Assembly: GCA_023399155.1 (NCBI GenBank)
Contig: JAEWQP010000004.1
Coordinates: 124,001-188,000, forward strand
Reading direction: 5' to 3'
Source: Verrucomicrobiota bacterium
GTDB lineage: Bacteria; Verrucomicrobiota; Verrucomicrobiia; Opitutales; Opitutaceae
DNA length: 64,000 nucleotides
Numbering within the stretch: position 1 is the stretch's first letter; each line of letters starts with the position of its first letter. Positions 43,621 to 52,597 of this stretch are shown in pieces. The position numbers and the translations under genes were made by a program. The notes under the pieces are model-generated. The model was not told where the DNA came from. It searched no databases and was given only the letters and a program-made list of their open reading frames with translations.

Positions 43621-44742
43621 ATGAACGATCCGCGCTATGCGAAACTGGCCGATGTGCTCACCGGCTTTTCCACCAGCCTGAAAAAGGGTGAACGCGTGCT
43701 CATCGACGCGTTCGACATTCCCGAGGGGATGGTGATCGAACTCGTACGCGCCGCCCGCCGCCGCGGGGCGCTGCCCTACGTGCAGATCAACCGCGCGCCG
43801 GTCACGCGCGAACTCATGCGCGAGGGCGTGGAGGACCAGTACGCGCTCGCCGCCGAGCTCGAGCTTGCGCGCATGAAAAAGATGCAGGCCTACATCGCCG
43901 TGCGCGGCTCGCACAACATCTTCGAGACCTCGGACGTGCCGGCCGACCGGATGAAGCTGGTCAACGGCCTGATGCGCCCCGTCCTGGACTGGCGGGTACA
44001 GAAAACGAAATGGGTCGTCCTGCGCTGGCCCTCGTCTGCGATGGCCCAGCAGGCGATGATGAGCACCGAGGCCTTCGAGAAGTTCTACTTCGATGTCTGC
44101 ACGCTCGACTACGCGCGCATGCAGCCGGGGATGAAGGCGCTGGTGGACCTGATGAACAAGACCGACCGCGTCGAGATCAAGGGCCCGGGAACGGACCTGC
44201 GCTTCTCGATCAAGGGAATCGGCGCAGTCCCGTGCGGTGGCCTGCGCAACATCCCGGACGGCGAGGTCTTCTCCTGTCCGGTCAAGGACAGCGTCGAGGG
44301 GGTCCTTCAGTACAACACGCCCACCGTCTATCAGGGCACGTCGTTCGATAACGTGCGGCTCGTCTTCAAGAAGGGCAGGATCGTCGAGGCCACCTCGAAC
44401 AACACGAAGCGGATGAACGAGATCCTCGATAGCGACGCGGGCGCGCGCTACATCGGCGAGTTCGCGCTGGGCTTCAACCCGCACATCCTTCAGCCGATGC
44501 GCGACATTCTCTTCGACGAGAAGATCGCGGGCTCCTTCCACTTCACGCCCGGCCAGGCCTACGAGGAGGGCGGCAACGGCAACAAGTCGCAGGTGCACTG
44601 GGACATTGTTTGTATTCAGCGTCCCGAATACGGCGGCGGCGAGATCTGGTTCGACGGAAAGCTCATCCGCAAGGACGGCCTCTTCGTCCCGAAGGCGCTG
44701 CAGAAGCTCAACCCCGACTACCTGCTCGGAAAATCCAAGTAG
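43621..44742 (+). CDS. Aminopeptidase, M29 family
   Basis: A 373-residue cytoplasmic peptidase of the thermophilic/AmpS-type M29 family, which removes N-terminal residues from peptides using two metal ions. The open frame starts at 43609 but ATG 43621 begins the conserved sequence Asn-Asp-Pro-Arg. Characteristic elements: Lys-Lys-Gly-Glu-Arg-Val-Leu-Ile, Gly-Glu-Val-Phe-Ser-Cys-Pro-Val (Glu ligand), Ile-Gly-Glu-Phe-Ala-Leu-Gly-Phe-Asn, Gly-Ser-Phe-His-Phe (His ligand) and Val-His-Trp-Asp (His and Asp ligands). The C-terminal Glu-Ile-Trp-Phe-Asp-Gly-Lys-Leu-Ile is also typical. Length is slightly below the usual 400 residues. Activity seems likely. Confidence 0.92.
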   Translation: MNDPRYAKLADVLTGFSTSLKKGERVLIDAFDIPEGMVIELVRAARRRGALPYVQINRAPVTRELMREGVEDQYALAAELELARMKKMQAYIAVRGSHNIFETSDVPADRMKLVNGLMRPVLDWRVQKTKWVVLRWPSSAMAQQAMMSTEAFEKFYFDVCTLDYARMQPGMKALVDLMNKTDRVEIKGPGTDLRFSIKGIGAVPCGGLRNIPDGEVFSCPVKDSVEGVLQYNTPTVYQGTSFDNVRLVFKKGRIVEATSNNTKRMNEILDSDAGARYIGEFALGFNPHILQPMRDILFDEKIAGSFHFTPGQAYEEGGNGNKSQVHWDIVCIQRPEYGGGEIWFDGKLIRKDGLFVPKALQKLNPDYLLGKSK

Positions 44743-44762
44743 CGAGGGCGAAGGGAAAGGAC

Positions 44763-45244
44763 CACAGAGATCGCAGAGGAGGCACAGAGGTCACAGAGAA
44801 AGGCTTTTTCGACCACGCGTCGGCCGCCCGCTCGCGGGCGCTCATGCGACTCAAGCGAGCGGGACGGGCGACGGGATTGGGTCACGGAGAACACAGAGGA
44901 GACAAAGAATTCACCGAGACAAGGCCTTGCCGAACCCGTTTACGAAGACCGCAAAGGAGCAGGGAAGGCTGTGCTCGGAATCTCATCTCTGCTTTCTCTG
45001 CGATCTCCTGTGCAAATCCGCTCACAAGGAGGTAACGAAGGAACTCGTGCTCGATCTGAAGGACGTTCCTCTCCGCACCGAACTCCGCTCTTTCCCTTTC
45101 CACCTGTGAACTTGAATGGGTTCGCTGCCCCTCTCAGAGAGCCGGAGAATCTCTCGTTCACTCTTCGTTTCCGTTTGCACCTGTCCTTTCCGTCCAGCCT
45201 CGATCGCTCCGTGATCTCTGTGTCTCCTCTGTGACTTCTGTGAC
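44763..45244. repeat. CACAGAGG-bounded interspersed element, copy 2
   Basis: A left end at 44763-44798 (CACAGAGATCGCAGAGGAGG and further CACAGAG units), a second similar block at 44880-44920 (CACGGAGAACACAGAGGAGA), and a right end of reversed units ending at 45244 (CTGTGTCTCCTCTGTGACTT). The interior shares ATCTCCTGTGCAAA with the element at 46301-46522. The right end touches the adenosine deaminase start, leaving little room for a ribosome site. Confidence 0.7.
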
Positions 45245-45245
45245 A

Positions 45246-46280
45246 ATGCCTTCCTCCGCCTTTCCTTACGCGCAACACTACCGGCCTGACGCCGCGCTGG
45301 CGGCATTCATCCAGTCGCTGCCCAAGACCGAGACGCACCTGCACATCGAGGGCGCGCTGCCCCTCGAACTCCTGCAGAAGGTCGCGCCCGCGATGTTTCG
45401 CAATGGCGACCTGCCGCCGTGGTTCGCGCCTGGATACCGCTACGCTGATTTCCCGGCCTTCGAGAAGATCCTGCTCGATCACGCGCTGCTCTGGTTCGAC
45501 TCGGCCGAGCACTACCATGAAGCGGCGAAGGTGATCTTCGCCGGCTTGCAGGCGCAGAACGTCCGCTACGTGGAAACGAGTTTCCACCTGCCCGTGCAGA
45601 AGTTCATCGGCGTGCCCGGGCGCGAGATCGTGGACGCGATCCGCACCGCAGCGCCGGCCGGCATGACGGTGCGCGTATTCAGCGGCATGGGACGAATCGA
45701 CTACACCCCGGATTTCGCCCCGGTGATCGATGGCGTGGCGGACTGGGAGCACCTCGCGGGTGTGGACCTGCATGGCGTCGAGGTCTACCCGCTCGAGCCC
45801 TGGACCCGCTCGGTATGGCAGCGTGTGCGCGCTGCGGGCAAGGAGACAAAGGCGCATGCCGGGGAGTTCGGCGGCTCCACAAATGTGCGCGAGGCGATCG
45901 AGTTGCTCGGGGTGGCGCGCGTCCAGCACGGCGTGCAGGCTGCGGATGATCCGGCCGTGCTCCAGCTGCTGGTCGAGCGCGGCGCGACCTGCGATGTCTG
46001 CCCGATCAGCAACGTAAAGCTGAAGGTTGCCTCCAACATGGGCGAGCACCCGATACGTCGCATGGTCGACGCCGGTGTGCGCTGCACGATCAGCACTGAT
46101 GACCCGTTCAGCTTCGGCAATACGCTCAGCGAGGAATACGCCGCACTCGCGATGGATCTGGGTTTTTCCCGGCGCGAGCTGGTCCAGATCGCGCGCAACG
46201 GTTTCGAGATCGCCACCATGCCTGCGGAAGCGAAGCAGGCCGCGCTGGCGGAACTGGCGCGGATCGAGGCGGCGCTCTGA
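45246..46280 (+). CDS. Adenosine deaminase-family hydrolase
   Basis: A 344-residue (beta/alpha)8 amidohydrolase that deaminates adenosine or a related purine. Zinc ligands and catalytic residues are in place: His31-Leu-His33-Ile-Glu35-Gly near the N-terminus, Ala-His-Ala-Gly-Glu (zinc His and catalytic Glu) after the middle, a His in Val-Gln-His-Gly-Val-Gln, and Ser-Thr-Asp-Asp-Pro near the C-terminus. The frame begins at 45231 with Met-Thr-Ser-Val-Thr-Met, but ATG 45246 is preferred as it lies past the repeat. Between this and the aminopeptidase lies a repeat element. It could act on adenosine, deoxyadenosine or adenine-like compounds; the sequence does not decide. Confidence 0.9.
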   Translation: MPSSAFPYAQHYRPDAALAAFIQSLPKTETHLHIEGALPLELLQKVAPAMFRNGDLPPWFAPGYRYADFPAFEKILLDHALLWFDSAEHYHEAAKVIFAGLQAQNVRYVETSFHLPVQKFIGVPGREIVDAIRTAAPAGMTVRVFSGMGRIDYTPDFAPVIDGVADWEHLAGVDLHGVEVYPLEPWTRSVWQRVRAAGKETKAHAGEFGGSTNVREAIELLGVARVQHGVQAADDPAVLQLLVERGATCDVCPISNVKLKVASNMGEHPIRRMVDAGVRCTISTDDPFSFGNTLSEEYAALAMDLGFSRRELVQIARNGFEIATMPAEAKQAALAELARIEAAL

Positions 46281-46300
46281 GCAGGACCATCGAGCAGGAC

Positions 46301-46522
46301 CACAGAGGTCACAGGGGGGCACAGAGGCCACAGAGCCGAAAAAGGCATTCATGTGTTCGAGTGACCGATCTTTCGTTCGCTCGGAATACCACGGAGCTTG
46401 GCGGAACCTGAAGAGCCACGCCTCCAGGCCTTTCCTCCGGCACCTCTTTGTGAGTCGGTCTTTCATCTCCTGTGCAAACTGCCTTTCTCCGTGACCTTGG
46501 TGTCTCCTCCGTGTCCTCTGTG
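46301..46522. repeat. CACAGAGG-bounded interspersed element, copy 3
   Basis: Left end 46301-46335 (CACAGAGG, CACAGGGGGG, CACAGAGG and CACAGAG units) and right end 46486-46522 (CCGTGACCTTGG, TGTCTCCTCC, GTGTCCTCTGTG). The middle shares ATCTCCTGTGCAAA with copy 2. It lies between the adenosine deaminase and rluD genes. Confidence 0.7.
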
Positions 46523-46545
46523 ACGAAACCCAGGCTCCACGCTCG

Positions 46546-47487
46546 ATGAATTCACTTACTGTCACCGAAGGCGTACACAAGGAACGTGCCGACAAGATCC
46601 TTGCCGCCGCGCATCCCGAACTCAGCCGGGCCGCCGTGCAGCGGGCGTTTGATGACGATCGAGTGCTTGTGGACGGGAGGCCGATCTCGAAGAACCACCG
46701 CGTGTCCACCGGGGACGTGGTCGAGTATTCGTTCCCGGACGTGAAGCCGCTGGACCTCACACCGAACGCCATCACGCTCGACGTGTTGTTCGAGGACGAC
46801 GACCTCATCGCGATCAACAAGCCCTCCGGCATGGTCGTGCACCCCGGCGCAGGCACCGGGGGCGACACGCTGGTGCACGCGCTGCTCGCGCACTGCGCGG
46901 GAAAGCTCAGCGGCATCGGCGGCGTGGAGCGTCCGGGCATCGTTCATCGTATCGACCGGGAAACCACGGGGGTGATCGTCGCGGCGAAGAGCGACAAGGC
47001 GCACCGGAAACTCTCGGCCTCGTTTGCCAACCGCGATCTCGAGAAGGAATACCGCACGCTCGTCGCCGGCGTGCCCGGATTGCTGAGTGGCACGATCCTC
47101 AAGCCGATCGCGCGTCACGCCGTGCATCGCCACCGCATGACCGTCGCGGTGGAAGGGGCAGGACGCGAGGCGCACACGGAATGGGAGCGCGAGCGCGCCT
47201 TCGGGCGGCTCGCGTCGCTGATCCGGTGTCGTATCCACACAGGAAGGACGCACCAGATCCGCGTCCACATGAAGGCGCTGGGTCATCCCGTGCTGGGCGA
47301 CACGACCTACGGCTGGCGCAAGGACGAGCGCATGTCCTGCACGCCGCCCCGCGTGATGCTGCACGCGGCGCGCATCGCCTTCGACCACCCGATCACCGGG
47401 GAGCGCCTGGAAGTCGAAGCGCCGCTTCCGGAGGATTTCCAGGCGGTCATCGCCGCGCTGGAGCGGGCGACGGCCGGGCCGGATTGA
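46546..47487 (+). CDS. rluD: Ribosomal large-subunit pseudouridine synthase, RluA family
   Basis: A 313-residue synthase. The N-terminal S4 RNA-binding region covers about residues 10-65 (Val-His-Lys-Glu-Arg-Ala-Asp-Lys-Ile-Leu, Arg-Val-Leu-Val-Asp-Gly). The catalytic aspartate is Asp137 in His-Arg-Ile-Asp-Arg-Glu-Thr-Thr-Gly. Other family motifs are Leu-Ile-Ala-Ile-Asn-Lys-Pro-Ser-Gly-Met-Val-Val-His-Pro, Glu-Lys-Glu-Tyr-Arg, and Thr-His-Gln-Ile-Arg-Val-His. RluD modifies helix 69 of 23S rRNA; the length and S4 domain favour RluD over RluA, but RluC is not excluded. Upstream is a repeat element and downstream an inverted purine-rich repeat. Confidence 0.92.
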   Translation: MNSLTVTEGVHKERADKILAAAHPELSRAAVQRAFDDDRVLVDGRPISKNHRVSTGDVVEYSFPDVKPLDLTPNAITLDVLFEDDDLIAINKPSGMVVHPGAGTGGDTLVHALLAHCAGKLSGIGGVERPGIVHRIDRETTGVIVAAKSDKAHRKLSASFANRDLEKEYRTLVAGVPGLLSGTILKPIARHAVHRHRMTVAVEGAGREAHTEWERERAFGRLASLIRCRIHTGRTHQIRVHMKALGHPVLGDTTYGWRKDERMSCTPPRVMLHAARIAFDHPITGERLEVEAPLPEDFQAVIAALERATAGPD

Positions 47488-47494
47488 TCGCCCG

Positions 47495-47650
47495 TCTTCT
47501 CATTCTCGTTCTCGTTCTCTTTTTCGTTCTCTCATTTCCGGTCTCCCGCGTGTGTGATTCTCGAGGTGCGCGGCGGATGATCGGCGGGAGGGAGAGAAGG
47601 AGCACGACCAATGGGGGAGAAAGAGAACGAGAAAGAGAAAGAGTAAGAGC
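47495..47650. repeat. Inverted CTCGTTCTC / GAGAACGAG repeat pair
   Basis: A pyrimidine-rich left arm (47495-47535, repeated TTCTCGTTCTC) faces a purine-rich right arm (about 47611-47649, GAGAAAGAGAACGAGAAAGAG and related units), so the two can pair over about 30 bases around a 75-base interior. The right arm shares 19 identical bases with 6684-6702 and 13 with the reverse complement near 52090, so it is one full copy of a family of interspersed elements. Confidence 0.65.
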
Positions 47651-47703
47651 GGGGAGGCATTATCGAGTTTCCCCCGGCGCGGCGACCGACAAAGGTTTCA
47701 ATC

Positions 47704-49173
47704 ATGCGGATCTACTTTCTCGGGATTGCTGGTACGGCCATGGGCAATGCCGCCCTGCTCCTGCGTGCGGCTGGTCACGACGTTTCCGGGACCGACCAGG
47801 GGGTGTATCCGCCGATGAGCGACGTGCTCGCGCGGGCCGGCATCGCGTTCTTCGAGGGCTATGATGCGGCACGCCTCCGGGCGCACGCACCCGACCTCGT
47901 CGTGATCGGCAACGCCATGTCGCGCGGCAATCCAGAGGTCGAGTGGCTGCTCGAGTCGCGAGCGATCCCGTTTCGCTCACTCCCGGCCATCCTGCAGGAG
48001 CTCGTGCTTGCGCAGCGCCGCAACATCGTCGTGGCGGGCACGCACGGGAAGACGACCACGACCTCGCTCGCGGCGTTCTTGCTGCGCGCGAATGGACGCG
48101 ATCCGGGATTTCTCATTGGTGGCGTGCCGCTCGATCCGCCGACGGGGACTCATCTGGGCGCGGCGACCGACCCGTTCGTGATCGAGGGGGACGAGTATGA
48201 CAGCGCGTTCTTCGACAAGCGGAGCAAGTTCATCCACTACGCACCGCATGTCGCGGTGTTGAATAACCTGGAGTTCGACCACGCGGACATATTTCGCGAC
48301 CTGCCGGACATCCAGCGCACTTTCTCGCACCTTCTGCGCATCGTGCCGCGCAACGGGTGTGTGGTGTGGAATGCCGACGACACCAATCTCGCCGCGCTCA
48401 TGCCAGTCTCATGGACGCGCACCGTTGCGGTGAGCGCCGATCCCACCCGTGCCGATGTCGGCACGCGTTTGGATGACTTCCGCGAGGGACCGGGCGGCGC
48501 GCAGTTTCGTCTCACGTGGCAGGGACGTCCGTGGGCGCAGATCAGCTGGTCGCTGCCGGGCCGGTTCAATGCGCGCAATGCGGCGATGGCGGCGACGGCG
48601 GCTGGTCTCGCGCTTTTCCCGGATGATCCGACGCGACTCGATCTCTCCGCGCTCGCGCACTTCCGCGGCGTCAAGCGCCGGCAGGAGCTCCGGGTCGACC
48701 GACCGGAACTGATCGTGATCGAGGACTTTGGCCACCATCCGACGGCGATCCGCGAAACCCTCCAATCGTTGCGTGCGCGTTTCCCCGGGCGTGCGATCAC
48801 CGCGGCTTTCGAACCGCGCAGCAACACGGCCCGCACCAACGTGCTTCAGGCGGACTTCCTTGATGCGCTGGCGGAGGCTGATCGCATCGTGCTTGGTGCG
48901 GTCAACCGCGCGGACAAGCTCGCGGCGGAACAGCGTTTCGACACCGGCGAGGTGGCCGCATCGCTGCTGGGGCGGGGCCGCGAGGCGCATGCCTGCGCCT
49001 CGGCTGCCGAGGCGTTCGAGCGGCTGCAGCAGGTCGCATCCGCCGCCAAGACTTCCGCTCCGCAGCTCGTGGTGTTCTTCAGCAACGGCTCATTCGACGG
49101 CATTATCGACCGATTTGTCCGATCGATTGACGGCCCGGGCGCCCGCGCAGGCTCCGGATCGGCGATACCGTAG
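47704..49173 (+). CDS. mpl: UDP-N-acetylmuramate:L-Ala-gamma-D-Glu-meso-diaminopimelate ligase
   Basis: A 489-residue Mur-ligase paralogue that recycles murein tripeptide by joining it to UDP-MurNAc. It opens with the MurC/Mpl dinucleotide-like fold Ile-Ala-Gly-Thr-Ala-Met-Gly; the ATP loop is Gly-Thr-His-Gly-Lys-Thr-Thr-Thr; Glu-Gly-Asp-Glu-Tyr-Asp-Ser-Ala-Phe-Phe-Asp-Lys-Arg-Ser-Lys-Phe is the Mpl hallmark that separates it from MurC, and Leu-Asn-Asn-Leu-Glu-Phe-Asp-His-Ala-Asp is also typical. The C-terminal domain has the Glu-Asp-Phe-Gly-His-His-Pro-Thr-Ala motif. It shows that the organism makes diaminopimelate-type peptidoglycan and recycles it. No other recycling genes are adjacent. 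Confidence 0.94.
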   Translation: MRIYFLGIAGTAMGNAALLLRAAGHDVSGTDQGVYPPMSDVLARAGIAFFEGYDAARLRAHAPDLVVIGNAMSRGNPEVEWLLESRAIPFRSLPAILQELVLAQRRNIVVAGTHGKTTTTSLAAFLLRANGRDPGFLIGGVPLDPPTGTHLGAATDPFVIEGDEYDSAFFDKRSKFIHYAPHVAVLNNLEFDHADIFRDLPDIQRTFSHLLRIVPRNGCVVWNADDTNLAALMPVSWTRTVAVSADPTRADVGTRLDDFREGPGGAQFRLTWQGRPWAQISWSLPGRFNARNAAMAATAAGLALFPDDPTRLDLSALAHFRGVKRRQELRVDRPELIVIEDFGHHPTAIRETLQSLRARFPGRAITAAFEPRSNTARTNVLQADFLDALAEADRIVLGAVNRADKLAAEQRFDTGEVAASLLGRGREAHACASAAEAFERLQQVASAAKTSAPQLVVFFSNGSFDGIIDRFVRSIDGPGARAGSGSAIP

Positions 49174-49236
49174 GTGTCGCGTTAGAGCGCTTTTTGAGTG
49201 CTCACCTCGGGGCAAACCAGCCAAGCTCCAGCCGAA

Positions 49237-51252
49237 ATGCCCCATCGTATCCTCGTCTCCTCCATTGGGGTGCTGGCGTTTGCCGGCGCCTCGTGCCTTG
49301 CTGCTGACAAGAACGACTTTTCGCGCCTCACCCCTGTCGCGGCGGATGAGCCGGTTCCGGTGTTCGATTTCGTGCGGCCCGCGCTCTTTCAGCGTCCGGA
49401 ACCGAACGAATCGGGTACCCACCTCGCGGCGATCGTGCCCGTGACCCCGGAGAAAGCCGGCCTGGTCGTCGTGGACCTGGTCTCGCCCGATTCCAAGCCG
49501 CTGGCGATGGCCCTGCCGCGTGAATACAAGGTGGACGACTTTCAGTGGATCACGGACGACCGGGTGCTGTTCCGGATCATGGAGGAACGACGGGTCATCT
49601 CCAACAACGTCGGTCTCGTCTCGCGCGGCCTGGCCAACTATGCCGCGATCGAGGGAGCGGGTATCGAGCTGGTCGGCGTGCCCATCGAGCGCAAGGAGCG
49701 GCCGCTGCTCATGATGCGCTGGGACATCACCGACGGCCAGGGTCGCAAAGGACACGTCGTCGAGGTCAACACCTCCATCGACCTCTCCGCCACCGGCGAT
49801 CCGGGCCTGGCGGGGTCCGACTGGAGCGCCCGGCGCCTGCGCAACGATCGGCGCATCGTCACGACGTACCCCGATCTCGGACCCGTGCTCGAGACGCGCT
49901 ACCTACCAGATCGGAAGGGCGAACTCGCCTTCGGATTCACCAGCGACGGCGGCGTGGACAGACTGAGCGTCCTTGAGAAGGGCGCCTGGAAGGGATCGCC
50001 GGTCAACCTCGACGACATCGAGGTCGTTTCCTACGGCGATCGGCCGGGCGAAGTGATCGTGCTGGGGCCGCGCCGCGAGGGAAAGCCGCGCGCGCTGCAG
50101 TTCATGGACGCCCCGAGCGGAACGCTGGGCGATGTGATCTTTGAGGACCCGGGGTATGACTTCAACGGCCGGATCGTGCGCGATCCGCGTACCCGCGCCA
50201 TCCTCGGCCTCTGGCTCGACCGCGCCACCCCGGCCAGCGTGTGGTTCTCGGAGCAGTATCAGTCGGTGCAGAAGTTCCTCGAGGGAAATTTCCCAAACAA
50301 GGTCGTGCGTGCCTGGCCTGCGGATACATCCGGCAACCTGATTTTCCTGCAGGTCTTCTCCGACCGGCAGCCCGCGATCTACTATCTGGCCAACCTCGAG
50401 AAGAAGACCCTCGCGCTGATCAAGAACTCGGCTCCGTGGATCGATCCTGACCGGATGCGGGCGACGAGCATGATGAAGTTCAGGACCGCGGATGGCGCCC
50501 GCCTCGACGCCTATGTCACCCTGCCGGCGGGCGCTTCGAAGGAGAAGCCGGTTCCGATGGTCGTGCTGCCGCGCTCTTCGGTGTCGGGGCGCGACACCTG
50601 GGGCTTCAACCCGACCGTGCAACTCCTGGCGAGCCGCGGTTTCGCGGTGTTGCAGCCCAACTTCCGGGGCTCGGCCGGCAGCATGTGGATGTTTCCGAAC
50701 GCCGACCAGTGGGCCTACCGCAAGATGCACGAGGACGTGTCGGCGGCGACGCGCGCGGTGCTGAAGACCGGTATCATCGATCCGGCACGCATCGCCATCG
50801 TTGGCTGGAATTTTGGCGGCACCCTGGCCGCGTCGGGCGCGGCATTTGATCCCGGGCTGTATCGCTGCGCGGTGGCGGTGTCCGGTACCTACGATTGGGC
50901 CGACTGGGTCCAGGAACAGTGGGTGCGGCGTCTCGACGATCCCGAATACGGCACGCTGGTGCGCTGGCTGGGTTCACCCAAGGAGAAGGTGGAGGTCTAC
51001 CAGTCGATTTCGCCGGTCCAGCATGCCGCGCAGGCGCGGATTCCCGTGTTCGTCGCCTATGACAAGGACGAGCCCCCCGCGGTCGTGAGCCAATCGAAAC
51101 GGCTCATCGACGCGCTGAAAAAGGCCGGCGTGGAGGTGGAGGTGATGTCGGACAGCGGTGCGGCGGAACGCTGGGGGTGGTTTGACCAGAGGGTCGAGTT
51201 GCACAGTCGCATCGTCGCATTCCTGCAAAAGCATCTCGCGCCGGGAAACTGA
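49237..51252 (+). CDS. S9-type prolyl-oligopeptidase-like protein without catalytic serine (likely pseudoenzyme)
   Basis: A 671-residue exported protein: a signal peptide (residues 1-24, ending Ala-Ala), a beta-propeller-like N-terminal half and an alpha/beta hydrolase domain from about residue 400. In the S9 family the nucleophile elbow reads Gly-x-Ser-x-Gly-Gly; here it is Gly-Trp-Asn525-Phe-Gly-Gly. The usual catalytic His near the C-terminus (His-Gly-Phe) reads Arg-Trp-Gly-Trp-Phe. The remaining fold marks are kept: Leu-Pro-Arg-Ser, Gly-Phe-Ala-Val-Leu-Gln-Pro-Asn-Phe-Arg-Gly-Ser, and Tyr-Asp-Lys-Asp at the acid position. ATG 49237 is preferred over GTG 49198 because it starts the signal peptide. 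It could bind peptides or act as a periplasmic scaffold. It has no evident operon partner. Confidence 0.82.
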   Translation: MPHRILVSSIGVLAFAGASCLAADKNDFSRLTPVAADEPVPVFDFVRPALFQRPEPNESGTHLAAIVPVTPEKAGLVVVDLVSPDSKPLAMALPREYKVDDFQWITDDRVLFRIMEERRVISNNVGLVSRGLANYAAIEGAGIELVGVPIERKERPLLMMRWDITDGQGRKGHVVEVNTSIDLSATGDPGLAGSDWSARRLRNDRRIVTTYPDLGPVLETRYLPDRKGELAFGFTSDGGVDRLSVLEKGAWKGSPVNLDDIEVVSYGDRPGEVIVLGPRREGKPRALQFMDAPSGTLGDVIFEDPGYDFNGRIVRDPRTRAILGLWLDRATPASVWFSEQYQSVQKFLEGNFPNKVVRAWPADTSGNLIFLQVFSDRQPAIYYLANLEKKTLALIKNSAPWIDPDRMRATSMMKFRTADGARLDAYVTLPAGASKEKPVPMVVLPRSSVSGRDTWGFNPTVQLLASRGFAVLQPNFRGSAGSMWMFPNADQWAYRKMHEDVSAATRAVLKTGIIDPARIAIVGWNFGGTLAASGAAFDPGLYRCAVAVSGTYDWADWVQEQWVRRLDDPEYGTLVRWLGSPKEKVEVYQSISPVQHAAQARIPVFVAYDKDEPPAVVSQSKRLIDALKKAGVEVEVMSDSGAAERWGWFDQRVELHSRIVAFLQKHLAPGN

Positions 51253-51367
51253 TCGGTTTTCGGCCGATCGCCGCCTTCCGGTGCGGACACGTTCGCCCCG
51301 GCTGAAACGTTCGAGTGGGAGCGGTCTTGATTGTGCGTGCTGACGCGACAATCCTTGCCCGATCGCC

Positions 51368-52054
51368 ATGAACCCTGCGGGCGTCACAACCACAACAGTC
51401 GCGGCACCGAGCGGACGGATTCGCGTCCTGCTGGTGGAGGATCATCCCATGGTCCGCCAGGGCATGCGCGCGCTCCTCGCCGGCACCCCGGACCTGGAAC
51501 TTTGTGGCGAGGCCACCACGCCCGAGGAGGCGGTGCAAGCCGTGCACGAACTCCAGCCCGGTGTCGTTTGCCTGGATCTCATGCTCGGGGGAGTGGATGC
51601 GTTCGATGTGATTCGTCGCATTCGCGACGAGAATCCGCAGGTGCGCGTCCTCGTACTCTCGGTGCGTGATGAGCAGGCGTATGCCGAGCGCTGCCTGCAG
51701 GCGGGCGCGCTCGGGTATGCCATGAAGACGGAGCCGAACGAAACGCTCCTCACGGGCCTGCGCCGGGTGGCTCGCGGTGAGCTTCACCTGAGCGCCCGGG
51801 CGGCCATGACCGTGCTCAACCGCGTGCAGCGCCCGACAGGCGATCGCGTCGGCATCGCCTCGCTCTCGGACCGCGAGTTCCAGGTCTTCCAGTTCATCGG
51901 CCTCGGGCACTCCACCCGTCAGATCGCGGAGCGCCTCGGGATCGGTATCAAAACGGTCGAGACACACCGGGAAAACATCAAGAACAAGCTCGGCCTCGAA
52001 CATGCCCCCGCCCTGGTCCGTGAAGCGACGATGTGGGTCCAGCGCTGCACCTGA
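51368..52054 (+). CDS. NarL/FixJ-type response regulator
   Basis: A 228-residue two-component regulator. The receiver (about residues 18-135) has Glu-Asp-His near residue 24, the phospho-acceptor Asp in Val-Cys-Leu-Asp-Leu-Met, the switch Ser in Val-Leu-Ser-Val and Lys in Ala-Met-Lys-Thr. The LuxR-type HTH (about 160-215) shows Leu-Ser-Asp-Arg-Glu-Phe-Gln-Val-Phe and Lys-Thr-Val-Glu-Thr-His-Arg. It lies 540 bases upstream of two membrane hybrid kinases that end in HPt domains, which suggests but does not prove that it receives phosphoryl groups from one of them. The first 17 residues are a Thr/Val-rich tail of uncertain use. Confidence 0.93.
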   Translation: MNPAGVTTTTVAAPSGRIRVLLVEDHPMVRQGMRALLAGTPDLELCGEATTPEEAVQAVHELQPGVVCLDLMLGGVDAFDVIRRIRDENPQVRVLVLSVRDEQAYAERCLQAGALGYAMKTEPNETLLTGLRRVARGELHLSARAAMTVLNRVQRPTGDRVGIASLSDREFQVFQFIGLGHSTRQIAERLGIGIKTVETHRENIKNKLGLEHAPALVREATMWVQRCT

Positions 52055-52597
52055 CCTGCGCTGCCATCTTTCTCGTGCTCGTATTCGTTCTCTTTCTCTC
52101 CTCGCGGAACCTTGCGACCCGGTTTCCGCCCGGTGGGATCCACACCTGACCTGCGACGGGACCTAACCCGTTCCAGCTCCAAGGTGTCCGAACCCACAGC
52201 GCACGCCCGCCGGAATCGGCAAACGCGACGGCGGATGAGCGCTTCACCCGCGGTTTGCGGGCTCATCCGTTGACGCTGTCACGGCGGATCTGCACCATGG
52301 GGGCAGGCTGTTCCCGCTCCCGGACGGATGAACCTAAACCAGTCATGAACTTCGCGGCGCGATGTCTCATAGGTAGCGCGGGTTTTCCGAACCCGCCGCG
52401 AGTGGGACTCGGTCTGCTCGGCGCGCTCGGTTCCGAGGCCGCACCTGCGGCCGACAAAACCGGTCGCGCGCGAACCGGACCGGAGCGTTCGCCGACACCC
52501 CAAGAGGTGAGGCCGCGAGATTTCCGAGTTGTGCGACATCACTCGGGCCCCTCGGGAGCCCCCGCTGCGATCTCAGTGTCCAACTTCGGAGCTTAGG
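52055..52597. other. Repeat-rich gap between the response regulator and the first hybrid kinase
   Basis: This 543-base gap holds a CTTTCTCGTGCTCGTATTCG-type pyrimidine arm (52063-52103), a hairpin-like segment at 52374-52402 (GGTAGCGCGGGTTTTCCGAACC), and a copy of an interspersed repeat at 52430-52482 that recurs at 60131-60182. No protein gene is evident. The kinase promoter should lie in it. Confidence 0.6.

Noticed and set aside
42187..44598. 803-codon minus-strand frame opposite lpxK and the aminopeptidase
   Set aside because: Spans two genes with conserved motifs and the repeat between them; no protein family visible.
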